Part shown: positions 23,962 through 36,196 of the stretch, piece by piece
Position numbering within the stretch: the stretch's first letter is position 1
Layout: each line of letters starts with the position of its first letter
NCBI RefSeq assembly: GCF_022458985.1
Contig: NC_061779.1
Coordinates: 16,785,001 to 16,849,000 of the forward strand
Direction of reading: 5' to 3'
DNA: 64,000 bases
DNA from: Mugil cephalus
Lineage: Eukaryota > Chordata > Actinopteri > Mugiliformes > Mugilidae
Program-made: the position numbers and the translations under genes
The notes under the pieces: generated by a model
What the model saw: the letters and a program-made list of their open reading frames with translations, nothing else
Database searches by the model: none
Told to the model about the DNA's origin: nothing

Positions 23962-24010
23962 GTGCCGCTGGTGAATGTGGGACAGCGAGGTCACCGTGGT
24001 GCAGAGGTCG
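23962..24010 (+). other. Exon-like segment of unknown identity
   Basis: A 49-base segment is bounded by a strong pyrimidine-rich acceptor (CTCCTCTTATAG) and a consensus GTAAGT donor. One frame is open across it, but the peptide matches nothing I recognise. It could be an untranslated first exon of tcf12, part of a non-coding RNA, or chance. Confidence 0.25.
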
Positions 24011-27000
24011 GTAAGTCTGGCTCTCACGTGCAGCCGCTGCCACTCCAATCCTCTTACTACCCACCCCCCCCTCCTCACCCCCCTACTTCTTCCAGCCCTC
24101 AGGCCAGACTGTAAGATCAGCTCGGTGTGTTCAAGTCTTATCCCGAAGACACAGTAGATCCTCGGCACGGAGTCACGCCAGCAGGTATCAAACACCACAG
24201 CCAACCCATTTACCTCTGCGTGCACACTGCAGTCCCTGTTTGCTTTCAAGATGCACTCACCGACATGTCCTCTAATGGAATCATTCACAGATATTTTACT
24301 ATATGGTCAACCTTCTTAACGCTTGTCCGGACGCGTTGTCATCACAGTGACGTCAAGTGCACTAAATCAAACTATTTTTGAGGAAAACAAACAAACAAAA
24401 AATCTAGCTTTTAATGTTTTTATGTGTGTGTATGCTTTACAATAGGCCATAAAGTACATATATATTAGATTCATAGACTTAAATATACACTATATATAAA
24501 TATATATATGCAGTTTACAAATTTAATAGATTTTTAATGCATGTTTGCATTTTTCTCCTTTCTCACGCTGATAATAACTGAAGGTGGCTGAACATATCAA
24601 TTGCATGCGGAAAGTAAGAAGTGTTCACAAATCATTTTATCCCCTTAATATTGTTGTCACAGCCTGAAAATACCTCCACTCGTGCCAAAAATGTGTAGGT
24701 GCTTCTGTCCACTTTTTCTTTTTTTTTTTTCTTTGGCTCATCACTTCGGTACCAGGATGAAATTCGGGAGTCCCTGTCTTTGACGTCACTTACACAACCT
24801 TTCCCAGGCCAGGCTGTTAGATTTTATCCGGTGTTTTTTTTTTTTTTTTTTTTTTTCCTCCTTCTTCTCCTTGGCATCTTGTGGAAGAGCGGATGGGAAA
24901 CTCTGATGTCATCAACCTTGGCGCAGCGGGACGGAGGAGCATGCAGACCCTCAGGGTGCCACGATTGGTGCCCATGTGTTTGTGCCCCGTAGATGGTGAA
25001 ATAGATGGTGTGGTGCTGCCCGCCTGTGCTGCACCTGCGTCCCAGCATGCTGATTGATCAGTTTGGTCATGTGGAATGTCACCATCTGCTCCCCAGTCCC
25101 ACTCACCCCTTCTTGTGTGAATGCCAATCACTGGCAGGAAGATAGTTATTTAAGCCATGTCAAATCAGGCGCATGACGATGAGCAATATGCCAACACTTG
25201 AAATGTGTGTTGCAGGCGTAGCGCACACCACATCTTACAATAAAAGGACAACCGCTCAAAACACAAAGAGGCACATGTTTTCGGAATTTAATTAGCTTTT
25301 GTGCCCCTCGCTGACACACACTCTGCAAAACCCGAATCTAATAACTGATTGCAGTGGTGGCCTGAATTATTTCCCTGCACGTGAAAGTCATTTTATTCTG
25401 AGCACGGCTCCTTATTCGTTTCTCCTCCATCCCCTTCAGTTGCTCTTTTTTTGGCCTCTTAATGACCAACAACATATCAGGGGGCCATCAGGAGTGACAT
25501 TCTTCATTGTAGAGCTTCATAACCAATGACATTTCAACCATGGGAAAATAAAGATATGCAAATCGGAACTCATTAACATTTGCATTACCTGTTTGAATAA
25601 TCGCACTTCTGACAAGACTGCAATTAACTAAGATTGATGCAAAGTTCAGGGTTAGGGGACTGTATATATTTGCTCTTGGATCATTTCCCCAAGATTTGTG
25701 TGTATGCGTTAGCCACACTTGGTGTGTCAGATAGGAGGTCTGATCTCTGTCAGAGGAAAAGGTCATTCAGTAGCCACCAGTGTGGCTGGATTATTTGTAA
25801 AATAATATATAGAAAAAAAAGATCAGAATTTTCTTTTGAATTTTTATCGAAGTCTGAGAGTGTTTTCTTTTCTATTTTATTTTTTTTCTTAAATATATTT
25901 GGCTTTGTGCTAAATGTAAAAGTCCATAAATGATGGTTCGTGAAGATGTGACTGACCTGCTAACCTAGTTAACACCAGCGCGAATAGTCAGGATTAGACT
26001 CTGACTCTAAGGAAGCAGAGCTCAGCTCACCTTCAGACGGCCCGAAACGAGCTGACGATGAAGTGTTTTTCTGCTCTCAGATCAGTTTCTTCAGTGAACC
26101 GTCGTCCCCTAAGTATCAACCTGATGCTTCAAAAACGGTTTTATTTTTTGATAGACATAGTCAGTTCTTAAAAAAAAAGAAAGAAAAAAAAGAAAAAAAT
26201 GTCAACATTACAGAGTATGTGTTGATTATTTTTCGACTGCACTAAACGTGCTCCAAACGTCAGTGGCCACATGGGCAGCCCACGGTGCAGATTTCTTTAA
26301 ATATTTAAATAGAAATACATGTAACTCAGAGTTTCCAGGGTGACTTTGGCAGCATTAACGGCTCCAATTTAAACACTGGAGAGTTTGTAAGACAACTTGT
26401 TAAAGATAAAGACTTTGCTGCTGGCTCAGTGGGTATTATTTGATTGGATTCTTGTGAGGTCTCTGTAGGACTACGTGTGTTGCCAGGACAGTGTGCCGTT
26501 CTGCGCATCAAGTTAACTGTATTGCCTTTTTATTCATATTTTTTACTACCTGATGAATTACTCTCCATACAGACATAGACTGTACTCTTCATATCTCATC
26601 TATATGATCTTCTGAATGTGCATAGTTCAGAGACTTTCCAGACGTTACAACCGTTTATTTGCACTCTTTTTTCTTGTAAAGATCAGCTGTAGGGCAGCAG
26701 ACAGTGGCTTTGACCTCAAACAGGAAGTCTGACTGTTTAGTGTTACACGTTAGAAGATCACCCAGACAGGCTACAGTATAAATAACCTTTAACCCAGCCG
26801 CTGGACTGGCCCACCACGCCACACGTGCTTACAAATTAAGACTAGGTTCTATTTGTAAATGTAGGTCAGACAAGGGTGTGGTATTCTCTGTTTACTGGAA
26901 ACCTCTACCTGTCTAACAGGAGATTATCTCGGTGCCGTCATCACCGCTCTCTGGTCCTGAGGAGGGATTTCTGGCTTTGCTTGTGTACGACTCTACGCTC

Positions 27001-27378
27001 ACAGAGGAAGATACAGGAGCAGGACTACTACTCCTAATAATAATAAAAATAATAAAAAAATTAAAATAAAATAAAATAAAGTGCTTAACTACACTACTGC
27101 TGACTTTATTTAGTTTAGTGTGGTCAGGCTCATTCACGAGAAGGGAATTCCCTGATTATTATTAAGCTTAAGTTATTTTTCTGATGTTTTTTTTGCCTCA
27201 TTAAGAGTCAGGATAATAAACTGTAAAAACTGCAGTTTTACTGTGTTTATTTCTCTCTCTACAAAAAAGAAAAAAGAAAAAGGACGCTCATGTTTTTTAT
27301 GTCCACTGTTGTGCTACAGCAATAGCGTCAGCCCTCCCTCGGCCACCCCTCTCTGCCGCCTGAAATGGTCCTGCCCTG

Positions 27379-27541
27379 ATTTGCATAAGTTGTCTGCGGG
27401 TAGCTGCATGACCAGCAGGGGTAGGTTTAGGAGAAGGAGTGCATGTGGACTATATACACATGAGTAGAGACACGGACTGAGAAGCTGCGTTTGGACTGTT
27501 TCTTGCGAGCTTGGAGTCCTGCGCTGAAACCAGACAGAGTT
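27379..27541 (+). promoter_or_regulatory. tcf12: tcf12 alternative ('Alt') promoter: octamer, TATA box, 5' UTR
   Basis: A perfect octamer ATTTGCAT lies at 27379-27386 and a TATA-like TATATACA at 27451-27458. The start codon follows at 27542. If transcription starts about 30 bases after the TATA box, the 5' UTR is about 60 bases. CATGTG and CACATG E-boxes flank the TATA box, so autoregulation by bHLH factors is conceivable. The element positions are seen; their activity is inferred. Confidence 0.55.
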
Positions 27542-27610
27542 ATGTACTGTGCTCATCCTGTCTCTGGCACAGGCAACAACTCTCTGATGTACTGCTACAA
27601 CATGAAACCA
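27542..27610 (+). CDS. tcf12: tcf12 alternative first coding exon
   Basis: This 23-codon exon is too short for most ORF finders. It starts at ATG 27542 and ends before GTGAGT in phase 0, joining to VYGQSPG of the next exon. Its peptide closely resembles the N terminus of mammalian HEBAlt and TCF4-A, so this start is well supported. Confidence 0.9.
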
Positions 27611-30600
27611 GTGAGTACATTTCTGATTTCTGTCACATCTCCAGAGCTACTGTCAGTGTGTTTCATGATGATGATGCTGTTGCACGCTGCATGTGTCCTC
27701 TCAGGTGTTATATTTGTGTGTTCACTGTTTTGTCTGTTTTGAACAGACGTGATTTTGCAAACTGGCATCAGCGTGAAAAGAAAATATTCATCTATGTGCA
27801 ACTTGTGTAAAAGTTAACGGTGTTCCCACTTAACATCTAACCTCTCATTTGGAAATACTTTCTGTGAGACCCTGAAGGGACATTTGACAGCGTACAATGT
27901 TGTTTCGTGTGTGTCAGTGAGAAACAGCTTTGTGTCGTAAAGGTGTCAGTCCCTGGAAGAGCTGTGTGCTGTGTGGTGTGAAGCTTATTGTTGAACTTCA
28001 GAAGTTGCACCTTAGGGGAGTTAATGCAAGAAGCAGCAGTTTCTTTGACACAGTTAAAGGTTAAATATCTAATCTGAGTGTTTGTTTGCAGCATTTCTAA
28101 TGAATATACATAAGTCTGACTTTAACAAAAAACAAATCTCAATCACACAACTCCCCCGTAAATAAGGTTTTCATTCAGTTATTTAATGCTGTGACATCTT
28201 AATTAACTTCTGGTTTCTAGGCTGAAAACGCTCCTGTTTCCATGCAGCAGCGTTCCTGGTTGCTTCCTGTTTGCTGAGTACCATGTAGTTGAGCCTGGCA
28301 GCAGAAAACATCTTGACATGAAGCAGATTGCTGCTATTTCTATTTGATTTAACCCCGCTATGTTGGAGCAGTCCCTCCACCACTGCAGCCATTATCAAAG
28401 GCAGCTTTGATCTCTGTGAGACTAACCATATCCAGACATCGTGGATCACAGAGGCAGAAAATTGGTTGCATGTGGCTGGAGTTGGCCATGGCGGAGCACA
28501 GCATAGGCCCTGAATAGCAAGTTGATATTTCGCTCATCTAGCATCATAATCCTGTGTGCATTTACAATGGAGGGGGGGAGGGAGGGGGAGAGATTATATG
28601 GCTGTTTGTTTCTTTTTGCAGAACTTTGCGCGCGGTTTTAGATTAAAAACGCTTCTTCGGCCGACAGATTGCCTTCGAGGACACTTCATCTTCGACGTCA
28701 TCTTTTAAAGTGAATATTAATTTATAGCGTTTAAGTTCCTTCCGACTTAACTGCTGAAAAAAAGAAAAAAAAAAGAAAAAAAAACAGTCTTTCATCATTT
28801 GTGATTCAATGATTGATGGTTCCTAAATCAATGCTATGCTAAAAGAAGGTGCCATGGTGACGGCCCCTCTCCGGCGGGGGCCAGAGAGGGCGTGCAGGGG
28901 CGGGGGTGTGACCATTATTAACGGGTCGCCTGCTATGCTGATGGTAAGGAGGACAATTGGCTTTATCCTCTGCCATATGCTGCCCATGGCGGCTCAGACG
29001 GGCCCAGTGTCGACAGGGGCTCCTCTGTTTGGCCTAGCCCACAATCACCATGGGACTCATGCCAGCCAGGGTCACGGCTGCGTGTGTGTGCGCGCGCTCA
29101 AAATGCGTGTGCCTTTGTGTGTGTGTGAGCCGCTGAGTGTGCTTGCACAAGCATACTCAAGAGAGTCTTTAATAGCCTGCTTTACAGAACTTGTCGTCCG
29201 GGTAACTGACACCCCATTGATGCTGCGCAGGGAGGTTTATTTTCATTTCCTGGGGCACATCAAAGCAATCGAGAGAGGTGCAGGTGCAGCCCAGACCTCT
29301 TGGTGTGTTTGAGTGAGTGAGCATGTGTTAGTGTGTTTTGTGTGCATATGTGCAGATTGTGGCGCCGCACTTTGCAATTAAAAAAAAAAAGAAAAAAAAA
29401 GAACATAAATACATAAGCTGAATAAGGAAGGTACCTTTAGTCTAGATTAGTTTGCTGTTTTGCTCCACACAGGTTGCGAGCCTGCTCTCTGTCTGGTTTC
29501 TTTCCGAGTCGAGAGAAGGCTAGGAATTTAATTTTATCTCAGGGGGGGAATTGCATCCCAGTCTTCTGAAGCTAGCCGAACCTGATCATGATTAGGGCAG
29601 GGATTTCTCATGGTGAATGGTTCCTAAATCCGGATGAGGAGGTGCATGGATCTGCAGCTTATGGATTATCGCAATAGCTCTAAGTGTGCATCAGCTCTCT
29701 GCTTTGTTTTCATAATACTGTTGCTTCAGCCCGCGCTCACGCTATTCACGCGGACACGCAGAAAACTAGTGTTTTTGCACATAGCCTCCGTGTTCAGAGT
29801 TGCTTTCCCAGCTTAGATGTCTCTCATTTGCTTATTTATCTCTTTCAGGTCTATGGGCAGTCGCCCGGTACTGCCAACATCAACCAGAACTCATCCTCAC
29901 ATCCGTCAGCCAAGGCCCACAACAATGTGTTCGCAAGCACGTTCTTTGGTGAGCTCAGACTGAAATGTTTATCGTCCACGGAACAAGTGCAATGCGTTAC
30001 GTTCGAGTGAACTTTACCGATGCTTTTCAGGGACGCTCTGTTGTCCTTTACTTACTGACAAAGTTCCAGGTTCAACTTGTTATGTCATCTGTGAAATCAT
30101 CTCAGATGCTAATTAAGAAATGAGATTAACAGTGACATAAAATAAAACTGTAAACCAGACAGACATATCTGTTACGCTGATGTCAGTCCATTAAGTGGTT
30201 AAATGATGCAGTGCAGAAAATCAGTGTAAAAACAAATGACATTTAAAATAGAGTTTCCTCCCGCACTTGTGTTAATCAGCATTGTCCGGCTAATTCAGGT
30301 GATCGGCCGTTTGACTAGAGCTCCGTGACTTGTCTGGCTGTTTGAGATGCTGTCCCAGCGCAGGCCGTAACATATTCTCATTCATTTTTTTTTTTTTTTT
30401 TAGAGGGGATGAGCAATTCACCTGACATCTGGAACGCTGTAAACGGGCTGAACCAGCAGGGCTATGAAGCTGCACTGGGAGCAGCCACGACCCACCAGAC
30501 GCAGTCAGGGAGCTACAGCGGCCTGCAACCGACGCACAGTCACCTGGTGAGTCTTACCTCCGCGGCCTCGGATGATGCCGGCAGCCAAGAGCTTTAACCT

Positions 30601-33600
30601 CCTGTGGTTTTTTTAACTGTGCGCTCGTCCTGCTGTCCAGGACTACTCTCCACACTCGGTGATGGCCGCGGACATGAACAGGGGTCTGCCGCCCATGTCC
30701 AGTTTTCATCGCAACAATCCAGCTCCGTCGATCAACACCTCAGAGAACTCCACAGGTGAGGAAATTAAGCTGGCGACTTTGTCTGATTTGACTGCTCTTT
30801 ATTCTTCTGTTTTCTGAGTTTTTTTTTTTTTTTATTCAGTCTCAGGAAGCCGGGGAAACGTGTCAGGGCCGTCACAGACAGGCGATACCCTGGGCAAAGC
30901 TCTGGCGTCTGTAAGTATGCACCACCTCAATCCCATTAGACCAGCTCATCTACTCCCTGTGTTCAAACAGTCAGGCCACAAGCATAAATCCAGGCCCTGA
31001 GAGCCCCAGTGGTATAATGCAAAACTTCCTTCCTGCCAGTGAAGGGTCAGTGCGTATTAAAGAAGGCCTCGTGCTGCAGGACTTTTTATTGGCTGCTGAA
31101 TAGTAAAATGACCAGAATTGATGAGTTTAGCTCAGGTTACGAGCCTCCGCCAACGGTCGTGGCAGCAGCTGTAAAAACCCAACACAGAAATGACAAGTTG
31201 TGCTTTTAAAATGATCCATGCCCTCATCTCACTGCCCCCCCTTCCTTCTCCCTCCCCCCCTCTCCCTTTGTGTCGGCTGTCAGATTTACTCCCCCGATCA
31301 CACCAGCAGCAGCTTCCCCTCCAGCTCATCCACGCCGGTGAGGTCTCCGTCTCCGCTGCAGAATGCAGCCGAACCTGCAGGTACACTTGGAGTATAGCAT
31401 CAGCTGCGCGAGGGACATTTAATCTGCGCTCCGTGGCTTCCGACTAACTTACATTTCGTTTCGTTTGGTGCAGGTACCAACATGTGGCCCCGCAGTTCAG
31501 TGCAGGCGCCGGTCTCCCCACATTATGAGTCCTCACTCATATCTATGGTAAAGAACTGATGTGACATCACCTCCCTCAACACATTAATTATTGCCTAATA
31601 TTCAAATAATAGAAATATTATTGTTAAACTCAATCCAGGAGGGCACTGTAGCAAATGTAGTAATACCTCAAAGTATTCAATATTAAATTATCTAACATGT
31701 GCATGCCTTATAATGTGTATTTAAACAAATATTAAATTTAATCTTTACACACCTGGAACAATTTAGATCATTTTCAAACTAATATAATATCTTTATATAA
31801 CATAATACTTATTTTTATCGATTAGAGGAGAGTAGCTAAGCAACGAAGATGTACACGAGACAAATGACAGAGAACTGGAAATACTACAGCTACTAAAGAA
31901 ATGATAGAAATATTAGATGTATGTGATATATTTCCACATCTAGGGAAACATCCTTATCTGCTATATTGACAAGAGCCAGGTGAGGAGATTAATGCCATGT
32001 GTGGCTCCAGACAGCAGCCGGTTAGCACAGCTAGCATGAAGAGAAAAAGAGGTGTGTTTGTTTAATCCATATACAGAAGACTGTTTGGTTGGAGTCATGA
32101 GGTGGAGACTAATTTACAGACATATTTTTTGACTTACAGACATCAGAGGAGGCTCATTTTAAATTCTTATATTAATACATGTGTGTCTTAATTAAACCCA
32201 ATAGATGATGGTGTCAAAGCAGTATTTTTTTTTTTTTCCAGTCCCAGGTGGAGGACCGCCTGGACCGCCTGGACGACGTAATCCACGTCCTGAGGAACCA
32301 CGCCGTGGGCCCCACGGCCGGTCTGCCCACTGACATCCAAGGCCTCCTGAACCAGACCCAGCACGGCCACCCGGGCTCCGCCGGCGCTCTCCCGCTCTCT
32401 TGTCACACTCCGGCCATGGTGAACGACCATTACTCTGAAGTATTTAAAGAATGTCAGGGCAGCGTTCATGGAAATTCCATGTTGTGTGCGTGTCTGCTGG
32501 TATTCCGTTTCAGGAATTTTCCACCCGCCCGGTCTGCATGTTTCCCCCGCGTAAAGGTTGTTGTCCTTGAAATCGGAAACTGAGCACAATGGGAGGGCGC
32601 TGGGATGTGTCGTCCTTGGGTGGAAAGCTCCGGCGTGTTCCACTGTGGGGGTGATGAGGGACGGCTTGCGTGGTGCACTCCCATTCCAGCATGTTTCCCT
32701 TTTAGCAGACCGGGGGATTTGAACCCAGCTGGAGTGGAAGTATATGCGGGGGAATCGGGGTTTTCTAGTCTAATCCTTCGGGGGAGTATTAAATTCTCTC
32801 ACTTTTTTATTTTTTTTATTTGTTTTTTTTTCCCCAAATGATGTGTTAGTTCCAAGTGATTCATTCCTGGAGAGAATTAGGAGTATGTTTAGGGAGTATA
32901 TAGTAGTTTTAAGAGAAGGATTAAGATTGTCTGAGATTAAATTAAATCTGTAGAGCGAGAGATCTACTCCGGGTTGCTTTGGAAATGAGAGGGCAGATGT
33001 TGGTTTTGGGACTCATTTGATCCTGGAGTTGGATATTCTATGAGACTGAGTGTCTTAGGAAGATTAATGGAGCCAAACGATTGCTCAACATTTACAGGAA
33101 CTCATCCGTGGACTTTTGTACACATGAATTTTCTGCCCACATCTCATGTGTTTTTGTTTGTCCGTTTGTCGCCAAGGTGGAAGCTGTGAACATGAACAAC
33201 AACCACTCAGCCTTCCAGAGCCGCACACAGAACGGCCACCCGTACCCAGTCAGACAGAGGACCACGCTCCAGCCAGTTCAAGGAGGAAGCAGAGGTGAAC
33301 TTTCTACTTATTTATCATGTATTTCACCTCCTCTATCTTTTTTTTTAACTGCAAGGCTTTTTTTTTTTTTTAAACATTTTTTTTGTGATCTCCCACAGGT
33401 GGTCTAGGAGTTCAGGGTAATCTGGAGCTTAAGATGGAAAGCGGGGAGCGGGAAGAGATGATGCACACCAATCACGGCCACAGTTCAGACAGCCCGAGAT
33501 CGGACGAGGAGAGCGAGCACAAAACACATGGAGAAAACAGCTCGAGAAACAGGTAAACACAGAAAAACATGCGCTTCATGTTAAAGAAAACCTGCCCCAG

Positions 33601-36196
33601 ATCGGACTGACCTGATTGTTCGGAGGCTTTGTGGGGAGACGGCTGCGTAGGGCGTGATTGATAATCGTCCGTGAAAATATAAAAGACGCAGGATAAAAGA
33701 GTGAATCGGGGCTCACTAATAGCGCAAAATAAACAATAATTAGATTTCTCTTACCGTTGCTTTCCAACGCTATTACGCATCAGACATCAAAATGAAAGTC
33801 CCTCTCTAAAAAAAACAGAAGAACAGCCTCCTTGCCATTCGATTTCTCTAATTTAAAATACTGTCAGACCTCCTGCTGTGAAGGACAGCTGTGTCTGGGC
33901 AAGCCTATTTAGCTCGCCCTCATATTTCTTCTTCATGTAGCATGAAGTTGCAGTGAATTAAAGGAGGATAAAAGACGACTAAGAACAGCTGCCAGGACAC
34001 GCACTTCACGATAAAGACATCAATGATGGAAAGGTATATCTTAGTCATGTGGTTATACAAATAATAATAAAAAAATCCTCATTTAACAATAATGAACCAG
34101 TGTAAATCTATATAGTGTCCTACCAAGAGAAAAAGAGAAAAATACAGCCCAGCCTGAGCTTCACCACGCTTGTGTGTCATGTCATTTGATTGATGGGCTA
34201 ATTATTTTTCACCATTAATCATTCAACCAATACAAGACCAGTGCTCAGAGGCCAGAGTGATGTGACTGATACAAACAAAAAAATAAGACATTAATCTGAG
34301 GAACAGAAAACTATCACATTATTAATTCTCTGATTCACACATAAAAGTGTATTTGTGCCATCGAACGTGACACAAATGATTTTTTTTCCGCTTAATCAAG
34401 TCACTGGAAACATATGAAGTCTGTCCTTGTCTAAAACCCTACTGTATATCCTGAAAATCTCTCAGATTAAAGAGCATGTCCTGGTGTCTCTGCTCTCCGA
34501 GGTTACTTCAGGCCAAACCTCTTTGTGGCATCAGCTCTGAAGTCTGAGTGCATGTTTTCTTTTTATTTAGATCTGTAATCTAGTTGAGTGAAATCAATAC
34601 TGACATATGTGGATGACCTCCAGCAACAAATTTCTATTTTTTTTTTTTTTATCGAAACCAAATGATAAAAGAATGGAAATTAAAAAAAAAGGGGGGAAAC
34701 TGCTCAGATGCGACTGTAAGAGCGACCGAGGGACAGATGTCCTAAAAAAGTCTAGTTTTAAACGCAACAGCACCAATGGATTTATTGTTAAATATAAATG
34801 TGTGTCTGATTACATGCTGACAAACCTTTTTCTCAGAGCAGCAGAGCGCGAAAAACATGTTCTTGGCTCAGCGGCCAGCAGAGGGCAGAAAATTCCAGAT
34901 TATAACTTTCACACAGTTTCAACATCAGTTTTGACAACACACGTGTGTGTGCTCCTTCACCTTGTTGCAGCATCCACGAGGATGAGGACCTGAGCCCGGA
35001 GCAGAAGGCTGAGCGCGAGCGTGAGAGGAGGATGGCCAACAACGCCCGAGAACGGCTGCGCGTGCGGGACATCAACGAGGCCTTCAAGGAGCTGGGCCAC
35101 ATGTGTCAACTGCACCTGAAGAGCGAGAAGCCGCAGACCAAGCTGCTGGTGCTGCACCAGGCCGTGGCGGTGATCCTCAGCCTGGAGCAACAAGTCAGAG
35201 GTGAGACGTCTGGGTCGCACGGTGGGTCGCACAGGAAGGAGCAGGAGGGATCCTGGTGATAAAAGGGAGGCACATTATGTTTAAATTATGCAAACAGGCT
35301 TTTGGAATTTATCCAGCAAAAAAATTCTCAGTCTCAGACTTAACTTGCACGTGATTTTTGTTTTATTTTTGTTGAATTTAACCATGCATCAACCTGTTTC
35401 TTCTGACCACATGGGGGTAGCACAGTACGTTAAAAAACAATCTGCTGGAAAACAGTCGTCCATGCTTCTGCAGTTAACAGACAATGAGCAACATTAGTGT
35501 TCATATTGAGGCCCTGTTTATGACCCCCTGATGGAGGTAAATCACAATTCAACCTCACTCTGGCTCTGGTTTTGGTCTCCACCAACTCCAGAGGGAGGTA
35601 TCTGGCAATTTAGCTGCTTGATGCCCCGCTCCGTTCACAAACCTGTTACAAACCTTGTCTGCCTGCTGCTCTGGCGGTGTTGAACACTGCCTTTTTCGTG
35701 TGTTTGTTTTTATATTTTTTACATTCTCATATTTTATTCTTTAGTCCACCCATATGTGCACTGTCTGCTGAATGTCTCTGATGCTTTTAACAAGGAGAAT
35801 TTCCCCGTTGTGGGATGAACAAAGGCATATCTCATCTTATCCTAAAACCAAATCAAGCCAAAAGACTCTAAAACGCACCATGCTACGTTAATAAATAAAT
35901 CACTACATGTGACACTTTCTAATGCATGCAGTCATTTTAACCAACCATTTCAATCCCCTATGAGCGGGTGTTTCCCAAAACGTCTGTATTTACACATGCC
36001 ACAGGCTTTATTATTTATTCAAATGCTAACCTGTTATTTGTTGAATCCCACAGAGAGAAACCTGAACCCGAAGGCGGCGTGTCTGCGGAGGAGAGAGGAA
36101 GAGAAGGCGTCCGCGGTCATGACAGATCCGCAGTCCATGCATCTGGCTTTTCATCCCAGCATGACCGACCAGGCAAACCCCATGGGCCACCTCTGA
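27542..36196 (+). CDS. tcf12: Transcription factor 12 (HEB), E-protein bHLH, Alt-type short isoform
   Basis: TCF12 is a class I bHLH factor that binds E-boxes as homodimers or with tissue-specific partners. Coding exons: 27542-27610, 29849-29948, 30404-30546, 30641-30755, 30840-30910, 31284-31380, 31474-31547, 32242-32418, 33177-33294, 33399-33552, 34971-35200 and 36054-36196, in frame throughout, giving 496 residues. The start [17 protein letters not shown] matches the HEBAlt/TCF4-A type first exon. Conserved blocks follow: FASTFF, the activation domain 2 region [20 protein letters not shown] (about 157-176), and [20 protein letters not shown] (about 226-245). The bHLH lies at about 391-446, followed by the [16 protein letters not shown] extension. 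[10 protein letters not shown] favours TCF12 over TCF4. An LKME sequence fits a sumoylation consensus. His416 replaces the usual Arg in KELGRM. The canonical activation domain 1 exons were not found. Confidence 0.93.
28810..29650. promoter_or_regulatory. tcf12: Candidate conserved intronic regulatory block in tcf12 intron 1
   Basis: This part of the first intron is GC-richer and more complex than its surroundings, and has no coding exon in either strand that I recognise. It includes a TCF/LEF-type CATCAAAG near 29258-29265. A 14-base direct repeat, ATGGTTCCTAAATC, lies at 28816-28829 and 29617-29630, near the two edges. Chance 14-base matches are expected in a window this size. Confidence 0.35.
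34875..34887 (+). promoter_or_regulatory. CTCF consensus site in tcf12
   Basis: CCAGCAGAGGGCA is a full match to the usual CTCF core. It sits about 85 bases before the bHLH exon, where CTCF binding could influence splicing or chromatin looping. Binding itself is not shown by the sequence. Confidence 0.45.
34971..35200 (+). CDS. tcf12: tcf12 bHLH exon
   Basis: This exon encodes the acidic lead-in [11 protein letters not shown], the basic region [15 protein letters not shown] with its E-box-contacting glutamate (Glu400), helix 1, the loop and helix 2 ([19 protein letters not shown]). It starts after TTGCAG in phase 2 and ends at GTGAGA in phase 1. Confidence 0.95.
35690..35865 (+). repeat. LINE/SINE-like 3' end in the last tcf12 intron
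   Basis: The end 'gaatttccccgttgtgggatgaac...aaggcatatctcatcttatc' resembles the tail of fish retroposons whose 3' ends read AATTTCCCC...GGGAT...AAAGG followed by ATCTT repeats. No reverse transcriptase sequence is present. Confidence 0.5.

Larger units (their letters stand above)
19140..27370. other. Intergenic region between divergent rfx7 and tcf12
   Basis: No recognised coding exon was found on either strand. In particular, nothing encodes the canonical TCF12 N terminus (activation domain 1), nor TEX9, MNS1 or ZNF280D, which separate RFX7 from TCF12 in human. Contents seen are retroposon-like tails (near 19466-19535), a CTCF-like site at 20630-20644, a microsatellite (22261-22305), a transposon fragment (22308-22432), a splice-flanked exon-like segment (23962-24010) and several poly-T tracts. 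Confidence 0.6.

Noticed and set aside
24817-25131. ORFs of 74-104 codons around 24.8-25.1 kb
   Set aside because: Low-complexity ends from poly-T tracts and no conserved motif on either strand.
28836-29312. A 158-codon plus-strand ORF in tcf12 intron 1
   Set aside because: Its translation resembles no known protein and the tcf12 frame does not pass through it; the GC-rich composition explains the long open frame.
32188-32692. Minus-strand ORFs over the tcf12 LDRLDD exon
   Set aside because: They are shadows of the plus-strand coding exon, whose peptide matches E-proteins.
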